NCBI GenBank assembly: GCA_020055645.1
Contig: CM034548.1
Span: 24,168,201-24,232,200, forward strand
Direction of reading: 5' to 3'
Source: Tomocerus qinae
Taxonomy: Eukaryota > Arthropoda > Collembola > Entomobryomorpha > Tomoceridae
DNA length: 64,000 nucleotides
The notes below the pieces were generated by a model, which was given only the letters and a program-made list of their open reading frames with translations, was not told the DNA's origin and ran no database searches. The position numbers and the translations under genes were made by a program. Below, one piece after another: positions 1-12,680 of the stretch; within the stretch, counting starts at the first letter, position 1, and the number at the start of each line of letters is the position of its first letter.

Positions 1-20
1 ATGATTGTTTATGTATTCAG

Positions 21-1737
21 CACCTTTCACTAATGGACTGTTGGTGAAATTTTCTCATCGGAAAATTGCGATTGCTGGTGCTTCACTTGCTTCGTCTGGG
101 TTGATTTTAAGTTACTTTGCTACTTCGTTATCATTCCTATGCATTAGGTAAGTAAAATAAACTTAATTTGAGTATTGACCAATTCAGTACATAAAGACAG
201 ATGGAAGAATTACTAATCAATGTTTGGCTTTGACAGTTATGGTCTGATTTGTGGGCTTGGTGCGGGGTTAGCATATCCGATAGGTATGTTAATAGTAAGT
301 CAATACTTCCATAACAATAAAGGATTAGCATATGGCATTTGTACAACAGGAAGCGCTTTTGGAAGTGTGTTTGCTCCATTTTTGCTTCGATATCTTCTAA
401 ATGAATATGGGCACAGGTTCGTCTGTATAAAGTTCTTCACATGCAATCCTAAAAACAGAATTCAATGTGTAAACCTAATTTAATAATGATTTTTATTTTA
501 GAGCCACTGTTGTAATCATGGGGGTCATTCTATTTGTGTTTGCTTTCTTTGGGGCCCTGTTACTGGACCCAGTGAAACGTCACATGAAAATACTTAAACG
601 GCCAATAAAAAATTATAAAAAATATACAAATAAAAGAGTAATAATTAAATAGTTACAATAATACTGTAAATAGTAATAGATCACTTCTAATAAAATGGAA
701 TTTTATAGCCACAAGAGAATAACCTGGAAACAGCTTCTTTCGTGCCAAGTACAACTCTAGCACAATGCCACTTTCAGGAAATTCCTGGTTATTTGAAGAA
801 TGATGGTCTATGTTCTGGAAAAAGTCGAGAGGTAACATCTCCAATAAGAGTCTTAACTAACAAACCAATAATTGTAAATGGGCCCTATAAGAGATAATTT
901 AATTAAATTTTCTATCAGGATACTTCAATTGCCAGTCATTGGTCTTCTGAACATCTGGGTACAAATGGTCAACAACTTATTTGTTCTACTTCCCCAAAGT
1001 ATGATTCAAAATCTTGGTGGTCCAAATTATCCAAGTCGGATTGGAAAAAATCGAAAAAGAATGAAAAGGAGGATGCATCTGAGGAATTAGCGAAGAAGAA
1101 AACATTTGCCTTAAGAAAACATATTGACTTTTCTGTTCTGAAAAACAGGATGTACTTAGTGATTCTTCTGTCCAATTCAACCATTGCAATTAGTCACACA
1201 AACTTCCTGATCATTCTGCCCGCGTATGCAAAGTCATTGGGACTTAAGGATAAAGCTTCAACTTTCTTTTCAGTTGTGAATGGTTGCGACATAATAGGTC
1301 GCATAGCAGGCTCGTATTTGTCCGATTTCCAATTCTTCAGTCGAAAATGTTTCTGTATCCTCGGATTGCTTTTCTCGGGGCTGGCTCTCGTTCTTCTCCC
1401 AAAGGAGGATTCTTTAGAATTTATTATTCCCGTTTTATCACTATTTGGACTAGCTTCTGGGATGTACACTGGAGTTACAAATGTACTTCTGACCGATGAA
1501 CTCGGAGTAGGTCCATTCGCTTCCGCTTATTCAATCAATTTGTTTATTTATGGTATTTTTCAACTTATCAGCCCTCCAAGCTTTGGATATTTGTTGGGAG
1601 GGCAAAGTTCCCAGAGAGAAGTTATCCTATATCTAGGGATCATACTCATTTTGGGAGCATCGTTTTGGTTTGCTACATGTTTCATTCAAGGACGTAAAGT
1701 CAAAACTAAAAATGACAAATCTGGCAACTTAAGTTGA
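21..1737 (+). CDS. SLC16/MCT-like major facilitator transporter (5' end outside window)
   Basis: A membrane transporter of the monocarboxylate-transporter branch of the major facilitator superfamily, expected in the plasma membrane; the substrate cannot be predicted. Five exons join in frame at 21-147, 237-416, 502-637, 718-831 and 919-1737 (457 codons, TGA at 1735). All introns are 80-90 nt with GT-AG ends. The first visible exon encodes glycine- and alanine-rich helices around APFTNGLLVKF and SLASSGLILSYFATS. The second carries GLICGLGAGLAYPIGM, matching the MCT TM4-5 region. A polar loop of about 100 residues (718 to ~1130) separates the two six-helix halves, and the C-terminal half has INLFIYGIFQLISPP-type helices. 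The N-terminal helices and the MCT signature motif lie upstream, outside the window. The exon 3-4 junction (AGA|GTAATA to CAAGAG|AAT) is the least certain. Family call fairly sure; subfamily unknown. Confidence 0.8.
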
Positions 1738-2652
1738 CAAAAGTGATGTAAGCACTGCAAAGCTGTGCAATCCTCAATAAACCATTTCCCTATAACACAA
1801 TGTGACATTGAGTTTGATTGAGTCAACCTATTTGCTCCAGTATCTTTCTCTTCCGCAACAAATTATGTCCGAAAGTTTGTTGTTAAAAGCTCAAAGCGTT
1901 AGCTTTTCAGTGGTTTATTTACTATTGCTGTTTATATATAGCCTTATAACTTGAATTATGAAAAATAGAATAAATAAAATGCAAAAATAATGTTTTGAAT
2001 AAAATTAGGTATAGGTACAACAGAAACTACCTTTTAAGGAAGGTTAATTTTTAGTGTACACACAGATTATCTAACTCGACCAAACTGTCAATGTATTAAT
2101 GCCGTTTGTTTTTATAGCAACAGTATTCAGTTAATTTTTACTTTATAGTATTAATATTTCTCTGAATTATAAATTGTTTTATTACGAGGTTAAAATTTAT
2201 GCTTGAAAACAGTTTTCATAATCAAAATAGGTATATTTTATTTAATAAAATAAATTCTTTAATGAGCACTAATTGTAAACATGGATGGTGACATTTTTAG
2301 CCATTAATTTTTTCAATACAGTCCATTTTTAGCCTTACATAGACAATGAAGTCAATCAGAATAACTCTTATCATAACAGTGCATAATATATTTCTAATGT
2401 CAGTACTACGTAACGAATAATAATATATATTTTTTGCTTGTAGCTTTAAATAAACTCCGTTTACAAAATATTTTAAAATACCAATTATTTGTAGCATATA
2501 TCATACATTTAAACTTTACAAGGTAATAAATACTTTTAAACAAACATGTGTGCATTTTATTATTCCGAGTAAACTTCATAACCTATTGACGTAATTCAAA
2601 ACAAAATTCTAAATATATAGTCGGCTTTAGAGAATATTTGAACGATTGCGTT
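1738..2652. other. Convergent intergenic region with 3' UTRs and poly(A) signals
   Basis: This region lies between the stop codons of two convergent genes. An AATAAA hexamer 39 nt after the transporter stop (about 1776-1781, plus strand) is a likely poly(A) signal, with a second AATAAA cluster near 1970-1980. On the minus strand, TTTATT at about 2554-2560 (AATAAA in sense) lies about 95 nt past the phospholipase stop and is a likely poly(A) signal for that gene. No further coding sequence is supported. Confidence 0.55.
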
Positions 2653-5479
2653 TTAAAAATCTAAGCGTACTTCCCGGAACATAAGTTTCTGGGGAAATTT
2701 TCCGACTTCCTGTTTTGACTGCTTACAGTTACCGCGGCAATTCATCCCATCCTCTTCTATGCACTGAACTTTTAAAACATTGAAATAAAAATTCCCTAGC
2801 ATTTCTGCAGCAACGCTGTTGGCCTTTTTTAAACAATTGTACAGCAAATTATCACAATCACAGTGAGATCTAAAGTTTAAAGAGTTTTAGAATGGTTAAT
2901 CAATTCTATGGTATGTGATATCTACTATCTACGCAGAAATTTAATGGATAAAAATAAATGGAACAAATCTTACTTGGTGTATAGGGACCAATTAACCAAG
3001 CCATAGCGACTACGAAAGGCTTTAATTTTCTTAGGGCAGTGATCATGTGCTCGACAACACTTATCTAAATCACGGTCCTGGCCAAGATCATCATAATCTT
3101 TTGCAATGTCTCCCAGACCACACCATTTTGTACCTGCATTAAAGTAAAACTTATATCAGATATACATTTTGGATACATCTTGCAATGCTATTTAGAAAAC
3201 TGTACGCATTAATGCAAGATGACTTTGTACATGAAACGTAAAAGGTATTGATTAAATCCATCTGTTAGAAAATCTGGTTTAGCTAAGACAAAACATTACC
3301 TGGTAATATTCCAGAGATTATTGACCACATGTTGTACTGCTTATCTTCTAATGCATTCGATGAAGACAAATTGTTTCCAGCAAAAATTTCTGTTGTAGGT
3401 TCATTTCCAAGTGGCGGTTCCATGTTTTGACACATAGTGATAATTGCAAGCATTGCTCGAAATGATGTTTTTTCTACAATTTTTTTCTCGTACGCTAAGC
3501 GTTTTAATGCTAACTCCACTTCCCCTGGCTTGCTAAAATAGATCAACATGCATGAAATCATGAGATATGTTCAAAAATGTTTACAACGTTTTACATTTAT
3601 TATGGTCATTATAAGCTTGCTTAAAGCCCCCAACTTAATATCTCACAATTAGTAATCTAAATCATTGGTAGCTGTCAATTAATATCATATGGGTGAAGCA
3701 ATAGTAATTAAAAAACTAATACAATCATCCAAAGACATATTTTCCAAAAGACTTTTGACAACTGCATAGCAAGCCAAGCCAGATTATTGATAAACTTTTG
3801 TGCTTGAGGCTAGTTGAGACTTGAGACGTGAGCTTTTGTATGTAAAGGAGAAGAAGGACTTACTTTATTTCCGTCAGTTTGCATCTTGTAACATTGCCAG
3901 TCCAATCAGTAAAAACAGTTGCTATTGTTTGACCATCGTAGTAATTCAGTTCAATTGGTTGTGTATTGGCACGGGAAAAGCCTTTCAATCTTGGTGCAAG
4001 TAAATTATTTAGCATGTCTGGAGCTTTAGAAACGTCAAACGGCTTATTATTCGGCCGATTACCAAATGACAAATTGCTGGTCCCATAGTAGTTATTGTTA
4101 GCTTGCTCATCCTGGCCATTCGCTGTTAAAGCCCTGTAAAATCATTATTTGATACGTTAAAATTTATTTATAAGCAGAGATATTAAATATAATATAATAT
4201 AATGCACTCAGGTTTCTACTACATGTGCACATACTAGATGCCTATACCTAGTACAGTGCTGACTGTTGGTTTTTATACTTGTAGCCAGGCTTATTAAATA
4301 CGCAAGAGAAAAATTTAATGACATTATGATAAATTCATTGTCCTGTCATTTCATATTTAATATTTTTTTCAACTACGCTTAAGGGCCCAGTACTATTTTT
4401 TTTCGAATTTCTGCAAAGCCTCTCTAATAATCACGGAGAGTCTTGTTGGAAGTCCTGTAAACTAGATTCCTGAGTGTGAGTTCACTCAAATTTTCTAAAA
4501 CTGAATAGCAGTCCTAGCGGACAGTGCTGGGGACCTAGTTGTAGAGTAATGGAATTATAAAATACTTTCTGATATTTAACCCCGAGTTACAAATGCTATA
4601 GTTGTCCTACAAGTAAAACTAAAGCTGAATAGGTTCCAATAGGGTTTTCCCAGGTCTCGAAATGAAAGAAACTGAGAATTAATTTTCGATTTTTGGTAAT
4701 TACTATAAATTACACTCTTGATATTACGTCCCTGGGAATATTTTATGCGTTCCTAACCAAAAATTGGAATAAAACCTCAATACTTAATGTTTTAACACAT
4801 AAATCTATGCCCAAATAATTACTTGTTGGGTAAATATTATTCACTATTTCTGCTTAAACACATGCATTGCCAAATCATCGACAGTTGTGAGTTTGCGAGA
4901 ATGTGTCACATATTCATGAGAGGTAGTCTACAATACTATAATCGAGAATTAACGGAATCATGAACCTCATCAGATCATAACTTTCCAATTCTCTTTTCGT
5001 AATTAGAATTTACAAGTACTGAAACTGCTATATGCATATAGATTTGGATAATATAGATAGATGCTCAAAATTTTTTCATAAGGCACTCCAAAAATGTAAT
5101 ATTTGTAACATAAACGACATGGCAAGTAATTTAGGGACATTGGCAATGCTTTTGTTAAGTTCAAAGGAATGTAACGGTTGTACGCGACATTCTAAGAGAC
5201 TGAACTGCACTGATTGGAGATTGCAATCGTTTTAAATGAAAAAATGTACCCACATAGCTACTGGAGTCTGCAAGTCTGGAGGAATGGTTTGGAATGGTTG
5301 TGGCACATAAGTAAAATTTTGCTGCTTAAGTGTCAAAGGGATTAAGTGTGTCGATGAAGATTGAAAGTTTCGAACGAGAGTGTCTTGAATAGCCGCATTG
5401 TTCTGAGCTCCATTTAGAAGAGCAGAAACAGCATAGAAAAATGATGCGGCATCTGAAAATAGCCCAGTCACTGGCATTT
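2653..5479 (-). CDS. Group III (bee-venom type) secreted phospholipase A2
   Basis: A calcium-dependent phospholipase that hydrolyses the sn-2 ester of phospholipids. Exons (minus): 5479-5254, 4133-3864, 3532-3300, 3133-2974, 2869-2653. The phases fit, giving about 367 codons from the ATG at 5477. The C-terminal catalytic domain of about 125 residues has the group III hallmarks: LPGTKWCGLGD (calcium loop), DLDKCCRAHDHCP (catalytic His-Asp) and SHCDCDNLLYNCL. It is preceded by about 240 residues with little recognisable sequence (two Asn/Gln-rich exons), longer than in the bee enzyme. The exon 1 donor is read as AT|GTGGGT because only that choice keeps phase. No clear signal peptide is visible; MPVTGLFSDAASFF is only moderately hydrophobic, so a further 5' exon may exist and the start is uncertain. 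Stop TAA is at 2653-2655. Confidence 0.85.
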
Positions 5480-8400
5480 CTTGCAAATGTTTTTGTTACA
5501 ACGACATGAAATTGTTCTATAATTTGCACTTGTTAATCACATAATCCGGGAAATATTTTTTCACTGAACTGATTTTTTATTTAAAGCAATGAATTACCTA
5601 GACTCAGATATAGGTAACCAAGGGTTTTTTGCTCCTTTTGGTTGTATTAAATGCTAAATGATAGTTTCACTTTCACTACACATCACTCGACACGAGAACT
5701 CTTCTTTGTCTTTCTGCCTACCTGAACAACTTGTATCTATTGTGCATTTGCTTGGCACTTTTGCACTCTTCACTTTCGAGAGTTATTCATTATTATTGTT
5801 ATCTGGGTTATCCTTATGTATTGCTTACATCCATATAACATAGGGGCAATGCATACATGCCTTACAAAAATGTGAACACCGTCCATGTATATTCTTGAGG
5901 CTACAAACGTATATACCTACTTGGCTATGTGTACATGTGTACTATTTGAGAGTTTGTCAATGAATCAATGTATGAACAGCACATACAGATACGAAATGAG
6001 AGAATGTTGGAAGAATAGTAGAAATGCACAGTATCACCCAATGCTTATAGTGCACAGACAGGTAAGTTTCTATGTCTTACGGCTCTTTATTATGACTACC
6101 TTGTATATTATGGTTAATAATTTTTGCTGAAGATTGGACTTGTATTTGGAGATCGAGGAGAGAGGAAGCAGATTGGTTGGTAGTTGTTGTGCCTACTAAT
6201 GTTATTTACATTTAATCTAACGTTTTCTAATGATAATTACAATTAAGTAGGTACAAGCAAATATTATGCATCACTTCTTTATGTATATGCGGTATAACAT
6301 CAAGGCATATCAACATGTATTAGACAATGTGCATTTGCATCCATAAAACTTTAGTATGTACGTGAGACTTAGATTCACTCTTAGTAGAACTAAGTAGTTC
6401 AATAAATTAAAGAGCTTCTGTGTGGCACTATTTACCTATTTAGACTATTATGTTGAAGTATTTTAAATTGGATTATACGTGTCTAAAATATTGTCGACAA
6501 TCATAAACACAATATAGTTTTAGAAGTCAGTTGAAAACTTTAAGTTTTATTCAATAATTAGTCATTCATATGTTTTAGTCAAAATGTCAAAAGACTTTAA
6601 ATTTTTTGATAGTTCAAAAACTGAAAAATTACTTCAAACTCGTTTAGGAAATTTCGAACTCCGAATTTCATGGAGATTTATTTTAATTTGTTTAATTTTA
6701 AATTATTGATGCTTGGTTTGTGTGAATCTGTTATATACTTGTATTTTTAATAATAGGAAGAAAAGTCATTATATGTCAATATTAACTCATATAATTGGAA
6801 TTTTCAGCAATAAGACAGATAGGTCATTGTTTCACAGTATTCATAATTCATAAGGGCTGTTACTGTTTTACTTTAATGGATGTCTTGTGTTTGACTCTGT
6901 AATGTCTTCATGACTATGCCCTTCCAAAAGTTGTAATAAAAGGAGATACACGCCTAACTAGCATGTCTATAGGGATTAGGATCAATTGAATCCTCTTCTT
7001 TTTCACTTTATGCAGTATTAGGTGCCTCTTTCCATTTGATATACCAATATAGTAGATAACGTTAGAGCAAAGAATATTTTGAACAGAGGGTAGACGTAAG
7101 TTTAGCTAATGACATATCTCTTGGAAGCAAAATTTAATATCATTTTGTCTATAAAGGCTCATGCATTATAAAATCTTGCCTAACATCGTAAATGCTTTTT
7201 GAATGCCGGCTTTTTAATATTTACATACTATTAGCCTACACTTTGCTAAAGATGTCACTTTAGCAAATTTATTTATCAATATACTCATTTTCAGTGTAAA
7301 TAGCTGAGGCATTAAATAATTAATACTCTTTTGTCCTTCACCACTAAAGCAAAAGCAGATTTAAAACTGAAGTCGTTGCTAAAGTTACAAAATGTATTTT
7401 TCTTTTCTATTCTTGAATTCTTTAAGGATAGTTTTAGTCCGGTGAAGTTGTAAAGGATTTCAGAGCATACAGTTTAATAAGTACTACACAAAACATGCAC
7501 GCATGACCATATCACAATTGGTTACTATACCTTCCTGTCTTGTGGTTAGATGTTTGAGACACAATCCAAACACGACGACACAGAGAACAGAAAATCAAAT
7601 AGTGCAATATAAGCTTATATCGTAGTTGTAAATTGTAATGCTTTGCGTGAAGATTCCAATCCTAACTATGGTTTTGCGTATGATTCTCACAAATTAGTAC
7701 AAGATTGAAATTTTCTTTGTTCTGTCAAATCAAGTCTGGGTCTATTTCCGTTAAAATGGAAATAGAAAGCATAACTGGTTTTATATAGATAAGTAGTTTG
7801 TATTTAAATTAGAAATATTTACATATTATTTCATAAATAGATTTCAGCAACAATAGAAATATATGAGTAGTGTCTACATATAAGTAAGTCAATGTATAGG
7901 TACATAGGTACTATTGAGACAGATATAGAGATAGTATATACAAATATTCACCTCTTTGTATACCCTCATAAAAACTCTTAAACCAAATCACAATTTAGTA
8001 GGTAAACAGCCAATAATTAATCAAATACCATTATATTAAAACCTCAAAACCAAAATGAGCCATGACTTTATATATAGCATTTAACTCTAACCATGCTCAA
8101 TAGCCAAGTGAAGGCAACAACAACATAGATAGAATACTCAAATACCATAGGAAATAGGTGCTGCTACAATTATGTAGTAATATTATGCTTGTTTGTATCC
8201 TAAGAATATTTTTCCGTATTCACTGTTAATAATTATCTCTGTTGAGTTGGTTTAAATATTATTACGCTGGTACACCGAAAAGCATAATGATCCCATCCCA
8301 AATACCAACAGGCAGATGCAGCCACAAAACGTTACAATTGATGCACTTGTAGGTCAAATATTGCTGTATTATATTGTGCAGGTAGAGTAAGACAAGAGTG

Positions 8401-9335
8401 TCTAACATCTTACCGGCCGTCGCGTCTGCCACAGAACTGCTCTACTGCCCTACTACCTGCCCTATAATTATTATGGTCTAAGCAAGCAGCTTTATTTATT
8501 TTACGTTACAGTTTACAATTACAATATGCTGAAATGACATACAGTAATAGATGATCTATTGTACGTTCCATTCGGACGAGGGTTAATCTGCTGTAATCCC
8601 TTAACGTGGCTAAGCCTAACCTAATATAACCTAACCTAAACTGAAATAATCCTATCAATGTAAATGTATACTCCCTGCGGCAAATCCACTCAGTCTCGTT
8701 CCATCTATATACTCAGATTTTCTTAACTGATCTCTTTCCTACTCCTACACTGTTTCATACAGATTGTTATCATTTTTCATTCATGATTTTTTGAAACTTA
8801 CAAGAAACTAGGAAGTTATGTAAGGCAATAATCTAGTTTTTAAAATTCAAGTTGTGATTTTGGCTGAGAAATTGGAGCTAGAGGGGGAAATTATTGTTGG
8901 CATTCACCAATTTTAGCTTTAAGCCATTGTTTGTTTTTCATGGAGGGCTTATTTATCACTTTAATACTAGCTGCACAAGTACATCTAATCTATGATTAAC
9001 AATTGTCATATTAACTCATGATTTGCACTGTATTTAAGAATGGAACCCTTGTACTGAAACCCCGGGGGTCGGTTGTCCTAGTATAACTGCCAAGGAACAG
9101 TTATACTAGTACAATGGCGCCGTTATACAGAGGGACGGGTTATACTACGACACATATACATAAATCTAAGCACTACTTAAGCTCACCATGCCATTTACCA
9201 TACTCACCAATCATCTTATCAACGCCGAAACATTATCATTTAAGTAGCAATTAACACAACATATACATTAACAACAATACAAGTAAAAAAGACCTTAATT
9301 AAGTATGACATGACACTTCTAAATTAGCAGTGCCA
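5480..9335. other. AT-rich intergenic region, no gene seen
   Basis: This may hold an upstream exon and the promoter of the phospholipase gene, but none could be identified. Short open frames on either strand show no recognisable domain or splice context. At 8605-8645 there is an AACCTAACCT-rich patch resembling arthropod TTAGG telomere repeats, as often found interstitially. An inverted repeat at 9078-9109 is listed separately. Confidence 0.4.
9078..9109. repeat. Perfect 12-bp inverted repeat (hairpin)
   Basis: CTAGTATAACTG at 9078-9089 and its exact complement at 9098-9109 flank an 8-nt loop, within a locally GC-richer patch (9055-9140). The TATAAC word recurs nearby (9120-9155), suggesting a small decayed repeat. 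No function is assigned. Confidence 0.6.
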
Positions 9336-9565
9336 TGTCTGAGTTTTCACGAGTGACTCTTGATTGACAATTTATTTTGTTAGATATAATAATTAACAAC
9401 AATGTAGTATCTTTACTAAAAATGGAATTCATGTAACCTATTTTATTTCTAATTGCACTAGCAAAATGAAAACCCGATAAAAAAGATAATGCTTCGACTC
9501 ATTAACTGCCAGTAGTACTGGACTGTCAAACTGTCAATCAAGAATCGCTTGTGAAAACTCAGACA
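9336..9565. mobile_element. MITE-like element with 34-bp terminal inverted repeats
   Basis: The ends at 9336-9369 and 9532-9565 are inverted copies of a 34-bp sequence beginning TGTCTGAGTTTTCAC, with about four mismatches. The 230-bp element has no coding capacity, which fits a non-autonomous DNA transposon. No clean target-site duplication was found. The element sits downstream of the SENP stop codon and carries two TTTATT words (AATAAA on the minus strand) at 9371-9376 and 9442-9447, so it could supply poly(A) signals to that gene. Confidence 0.7.
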
Positions 9566-9622
9566 AGAGTGACAAAACTAACGACGTTTCTCTACTACTC
9601 CTACTAAGTATACCTACTGTAA

Positions 9623-9628
9623 TTTAAT
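9623..9628 (-). terminator. Candidate poly(A) signal ATTAAA for the SENP-like gene
   Basis: TTTAAT on the plus strand reads ATTAAA in sense, about 107 nt downstream of the stop codon at 9735. It is the closest common hexamer variant; canonical AATAAA occurs only further downstream, inside the MITE at 9336-9565. Confidence 0.35.
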
Positions 9629-9734
9629 GTAAAATAGGATGTAATATAGTGAAATAAATCCTTTTAAAGCTAATCCGTTGACTGTACGTGTACACAGAAC
9701 AATAATTTCATGACATTTGGTAATACTTATTATA

Positions 9735-12435
9735 CTAACAAATGTCTGGTGATAGACATCGATAGTCATGTTTGTGAGCGCTGTTAATTTCAGACACATG
9801 TTTCGAAACAGAGCCTCGCATGGTATTTGCAATAGGAGCCATCATGTGTTGATTTAAGTGGTTTGAAGACTGTGCACTATGAGGACTTTTCACTTCTACT
9901 TCAAGTTTAATATCTTTACTTCTTCTTTGAGACTTCATCTCTTTAACCTTCCAAGAATCTCCCCGTTTTCTCACTGGACGGATATCTCCAACTGATGCTA
10001 GTTTAGTCGTTGATGGAGATTTTGCAGTGGTAGAAGGGCGCACCGGAGGATTTTTGACGGTCTTGACAGACCCGGCTTTGACACTTGACGGCATTGGAGT
10101 CTCCAATTTCGATACAGGAATGCTGTTATGGCCTAAAACAACTGCTGCAGTGTTTGGAGTCGGAGCTAGAACGGGAGTAGGAGCTAATGCGAGCTGAGAA
10201 TTAGCTAGTGTCTGCCGTTGAATACGTTTGGTAGAAATTGTACTACTTTCAGAGTCGGTGCTGACGTCAACATCTTCTTCTTCTGCAGTGTTTTGTAATA
10301 CCATATTTTTCATCTCTTTCACCTTCCAAGTATCTTTCCTATTTCTCACTGGTCTGGTATCTTTAAATGATGATGGTCCAGGGGTTGATGGAGATTTTGC
10401 AATAATAGCCTTCTGCGAACCCACTATTTTGGATAAATTATTATTTTGTGTTATGTAGGGAGTCGGAGTTTTAGGTACATCAAAAAGTATAACAGGGGGT
10501 GAACTTGTCTTATCAACTACAGCGTCCGCAGGTACTTTAAGTACAGTAAAAAGGCTTTCTTTGGTAGGGTGATCAATTTTCTCCGACGGTGAAGTTATTT
10601 TAAATATCTTAGTAGTATTATCCTTTTTGACTGGAGCATTAGCATTGGCGTAGCAAGGTAATATTTTCCCTGGGACAGAACTTGCAGTATTAATTGACGA
10701 ATTTTCAGTTGTGGAATTAATACTAAATGCTGGTACGAACAACGATATTTTAGAGGGTTCGCAATTGCCTAAATGAGGCGGTGCAGGTTGGTTAACCGGA
10801 TTAGTGACTGTATTCAGCACAGTGGTAGAAGGGGGCACCGGAGAATTTTTGACGGTCTTGACAGACTCCGCTTTGACACTTGACGGCATTGGAGTCTCCA
10901 ATTTCGATACAGCAATCCAGTTATGATCTAAAACAACGGCTGCAGTGTTTGGAGTCGGTGCTCGAACGGGAGTAGGAGCTAATGCGAGCTGAGAATTAGC
11001 TAGTGGCTGCCGTTGAATACTTATGGTAGAAATTGTACTACTTTCAGAGTCGGTGCTCACGTCAACATCTTCTTCTGCAGCGTTTTGTAATACCATATTT
11101 TCTTGGGATTCAGTAGGTGAATCATCGTCAAATATTATATGTGGAATGTGATGTACATTTTCTGGATTCTCCTTTTTAACCAGCTCCACTATACAGTCAT
11201 AGATTTGTCGTCGCTTCTTCTGTGTCACTGAGCTATGAAACCAGTTCTTCAATTCTGCAAGTGGTGGTCGAAATGATTTGATGGGGTTAGAAAAAAAGGA
11301 TTCCGCATACTGCAAAAGATATACGCCACAATCGTAGTAATTCGGCTGCTGAGGAACAAGTGGCATACAACCAGGCATAGAATAGCTAGTAAATATTTTC
11401 TCTAAGCCCTTTTTCACCTTTAAAAAAACGACAGATGTAAAATACAAATCAAAATGTTATTAAATATTCTAACAATATCATTGCTAAATCTCTTTTATAA
11501 ACTTTACCTTATATTCTACACGAAGGTACTCTCGCAGAGTAGCACTTTTATCTCCAATATCTACTCCCAAAGAGTCAAATATTAAAATGCATGGCTGCCG
11601 AATGTTGGGTATCACTCCACCTCCAGCGTAATTTTGACTTGAACTTCCACATTGACTGTCATTGCCTTTAAATATTTTAATGAAAAATTGAAAACCACTA
11701 ATCTTATAACCATATTTTGGTCGATTAATTCAGATAATAGTATTTTCATACCGTCAAGAAAGGAGCTGCTGCCTTCGTGGGAAATTAATTGTCCAGTATC
11801 ACAGTCGTACACACCATCCAACCCAGGGAAACAAATGATTGCCAATGTCCAATGGGCACTGAAACACGATTATTTTCATCAAAACTTGAAAGTCTTAGAA
11901 TAGCGACGCAAATGGAATTTATAAATATAAAAAGTCACTAACTTCTCTACAATAGGCACCAGAATAAAATCATATTTGAAAATGTCCTCTTTTTTTGTCC
12001 AACTGGCAACCCTAGCATGCCGTCGTTCTGCAGCGAGAAGAAACATTTTATCTTGTCCAGTAATAGTAGTCAATTTTGAATAAAAGAATGACGAGAAGAT
12101 GTATGTTCGTGCTTTGTCTTCTTCACTCAGACAATTGAGTTTCATAAAATTCAGCCAGAAGTCAATAATTTGATCATTGATGAAGACCTGATCTTTCAGA
12201 CTCTCCAAATCATGGTCCATTAATTCAATGCCAACATATTTAAGTAATCTAAACAACAAAACAGCTCAGTTATAAATTATATAACTACTTATTTTTTAAT
12301 ATAATGTTATTTCACAAAAATTCGGGCAAAATATGAAAAAAAATCTTACTTTATGCACTCTTTTGATGTTTGAAAGATTCCTGAATCATCTTTCTCGTAA
12401 GAAACTGACGAACTTTGACGTGGAACTTCAGACAT
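9735..12435 (-). CDS. SENP6/7-like SUMO-specific cysteine protease (peptidase C48)
   Basis: Removes SUMO, probably by trimming poly-SUMO chains, in the nucleus. Exons (minus): 12435-12350, 12248-11943, 11858-11752, 11665-11508 and 11417-9735, giving 779 codons in frame. The catalytic domain spans about residues 30-290. The triad is His133 (NAHWTLAIICFPG), Asp197 (QPCILIFDSLG) and Cys249 (NYYDCGVYLLQY), with the oxyanion Gln243 in PQQPNYYDC. The order and spacing of blocks fit the SENP6/7 (Ulp2) class. From about residue 300 the protein is a Ser/Thr/Pro/Lys-rich, probably disordered tail of about 480 residues. The tail contains an imperfect internal duplication (NMVLQNAAEEDVDVSTDSES and NMVLQNTAEEEDVDVSTDSES; TWKVKEMK and SWKVKEMK). 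The usual N-terminal region of SENP6/7 is missing or lies in unrecognised upstream exons; ATG 12435 is the first in-frame Met of an exon whose upstream side is broken by a stop. Confidence 0.85.
9931..11103 (-). repeat. Internal duplication in the SENP-like C-terminal tail
   Basis: Block A (about 95 residues beginning NMVLQN) occurs at about 11103-10815 and again at about 10309-10027. Block B (about 32 residues, KSPST...KVKEMK) occurs at about 10404-10309 and again at about 10026-9931. The first copy has about 410 nt of unrelated sequence between A and B that the second lacks. Frame is kept throughout and long stretches (VSTDSESSTIST, LANSQLALAPTPV, KLETPMPSSVKA) are unchanged, so the duplication is fairly recent or under constraint. 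Confidence 0.8.
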
Positions 12436-12680
12436 TGCAGCTGCAAATTCTGTAAGTTCAGGTTCAGCTTGGTTTCGAATAAAAGGCTCTGTTTTTTTCA
12501 CCGGTATAGTCTGAGATCTTCGTTTTGATTGCTTCGATCAACTTTTTGTGGGCAACATCGTCAGTAGTTTTGGTCGTTTGGTTGGTTACAAGTGCAGAAA
12601 AATTCAAATAAGCTACATAACCGCGTTTGGCACGGATGCTGGCACGTTTGGGCCACAAACAGTAGGCGAAGCTTGACACT
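12436..12680 (-). pseudogene. Degraded or alternative 5' region of the SENP-like gene
   Basis: Upstream of the SENP ATG the same frame continues through EPFIRNQAEPELTEFAAA but meets a TGA near 12535. A second frame carries DDVAHKKLIEAIKTK (12464-12679). The two halves look like one ancestral reading frame split by a small indel near the A-run at about 12495, because the related copy at 17469-17760 has both motifs in one frame. It could be a decayed exon, a captured repeat or an assembly error. Confidence 0.45.

Noticed and set aside
8600-8645. TTAGG-like words as a telomere
   Set aside because: Only a few imperfect units in internal sequence; at most an interstitial trace.
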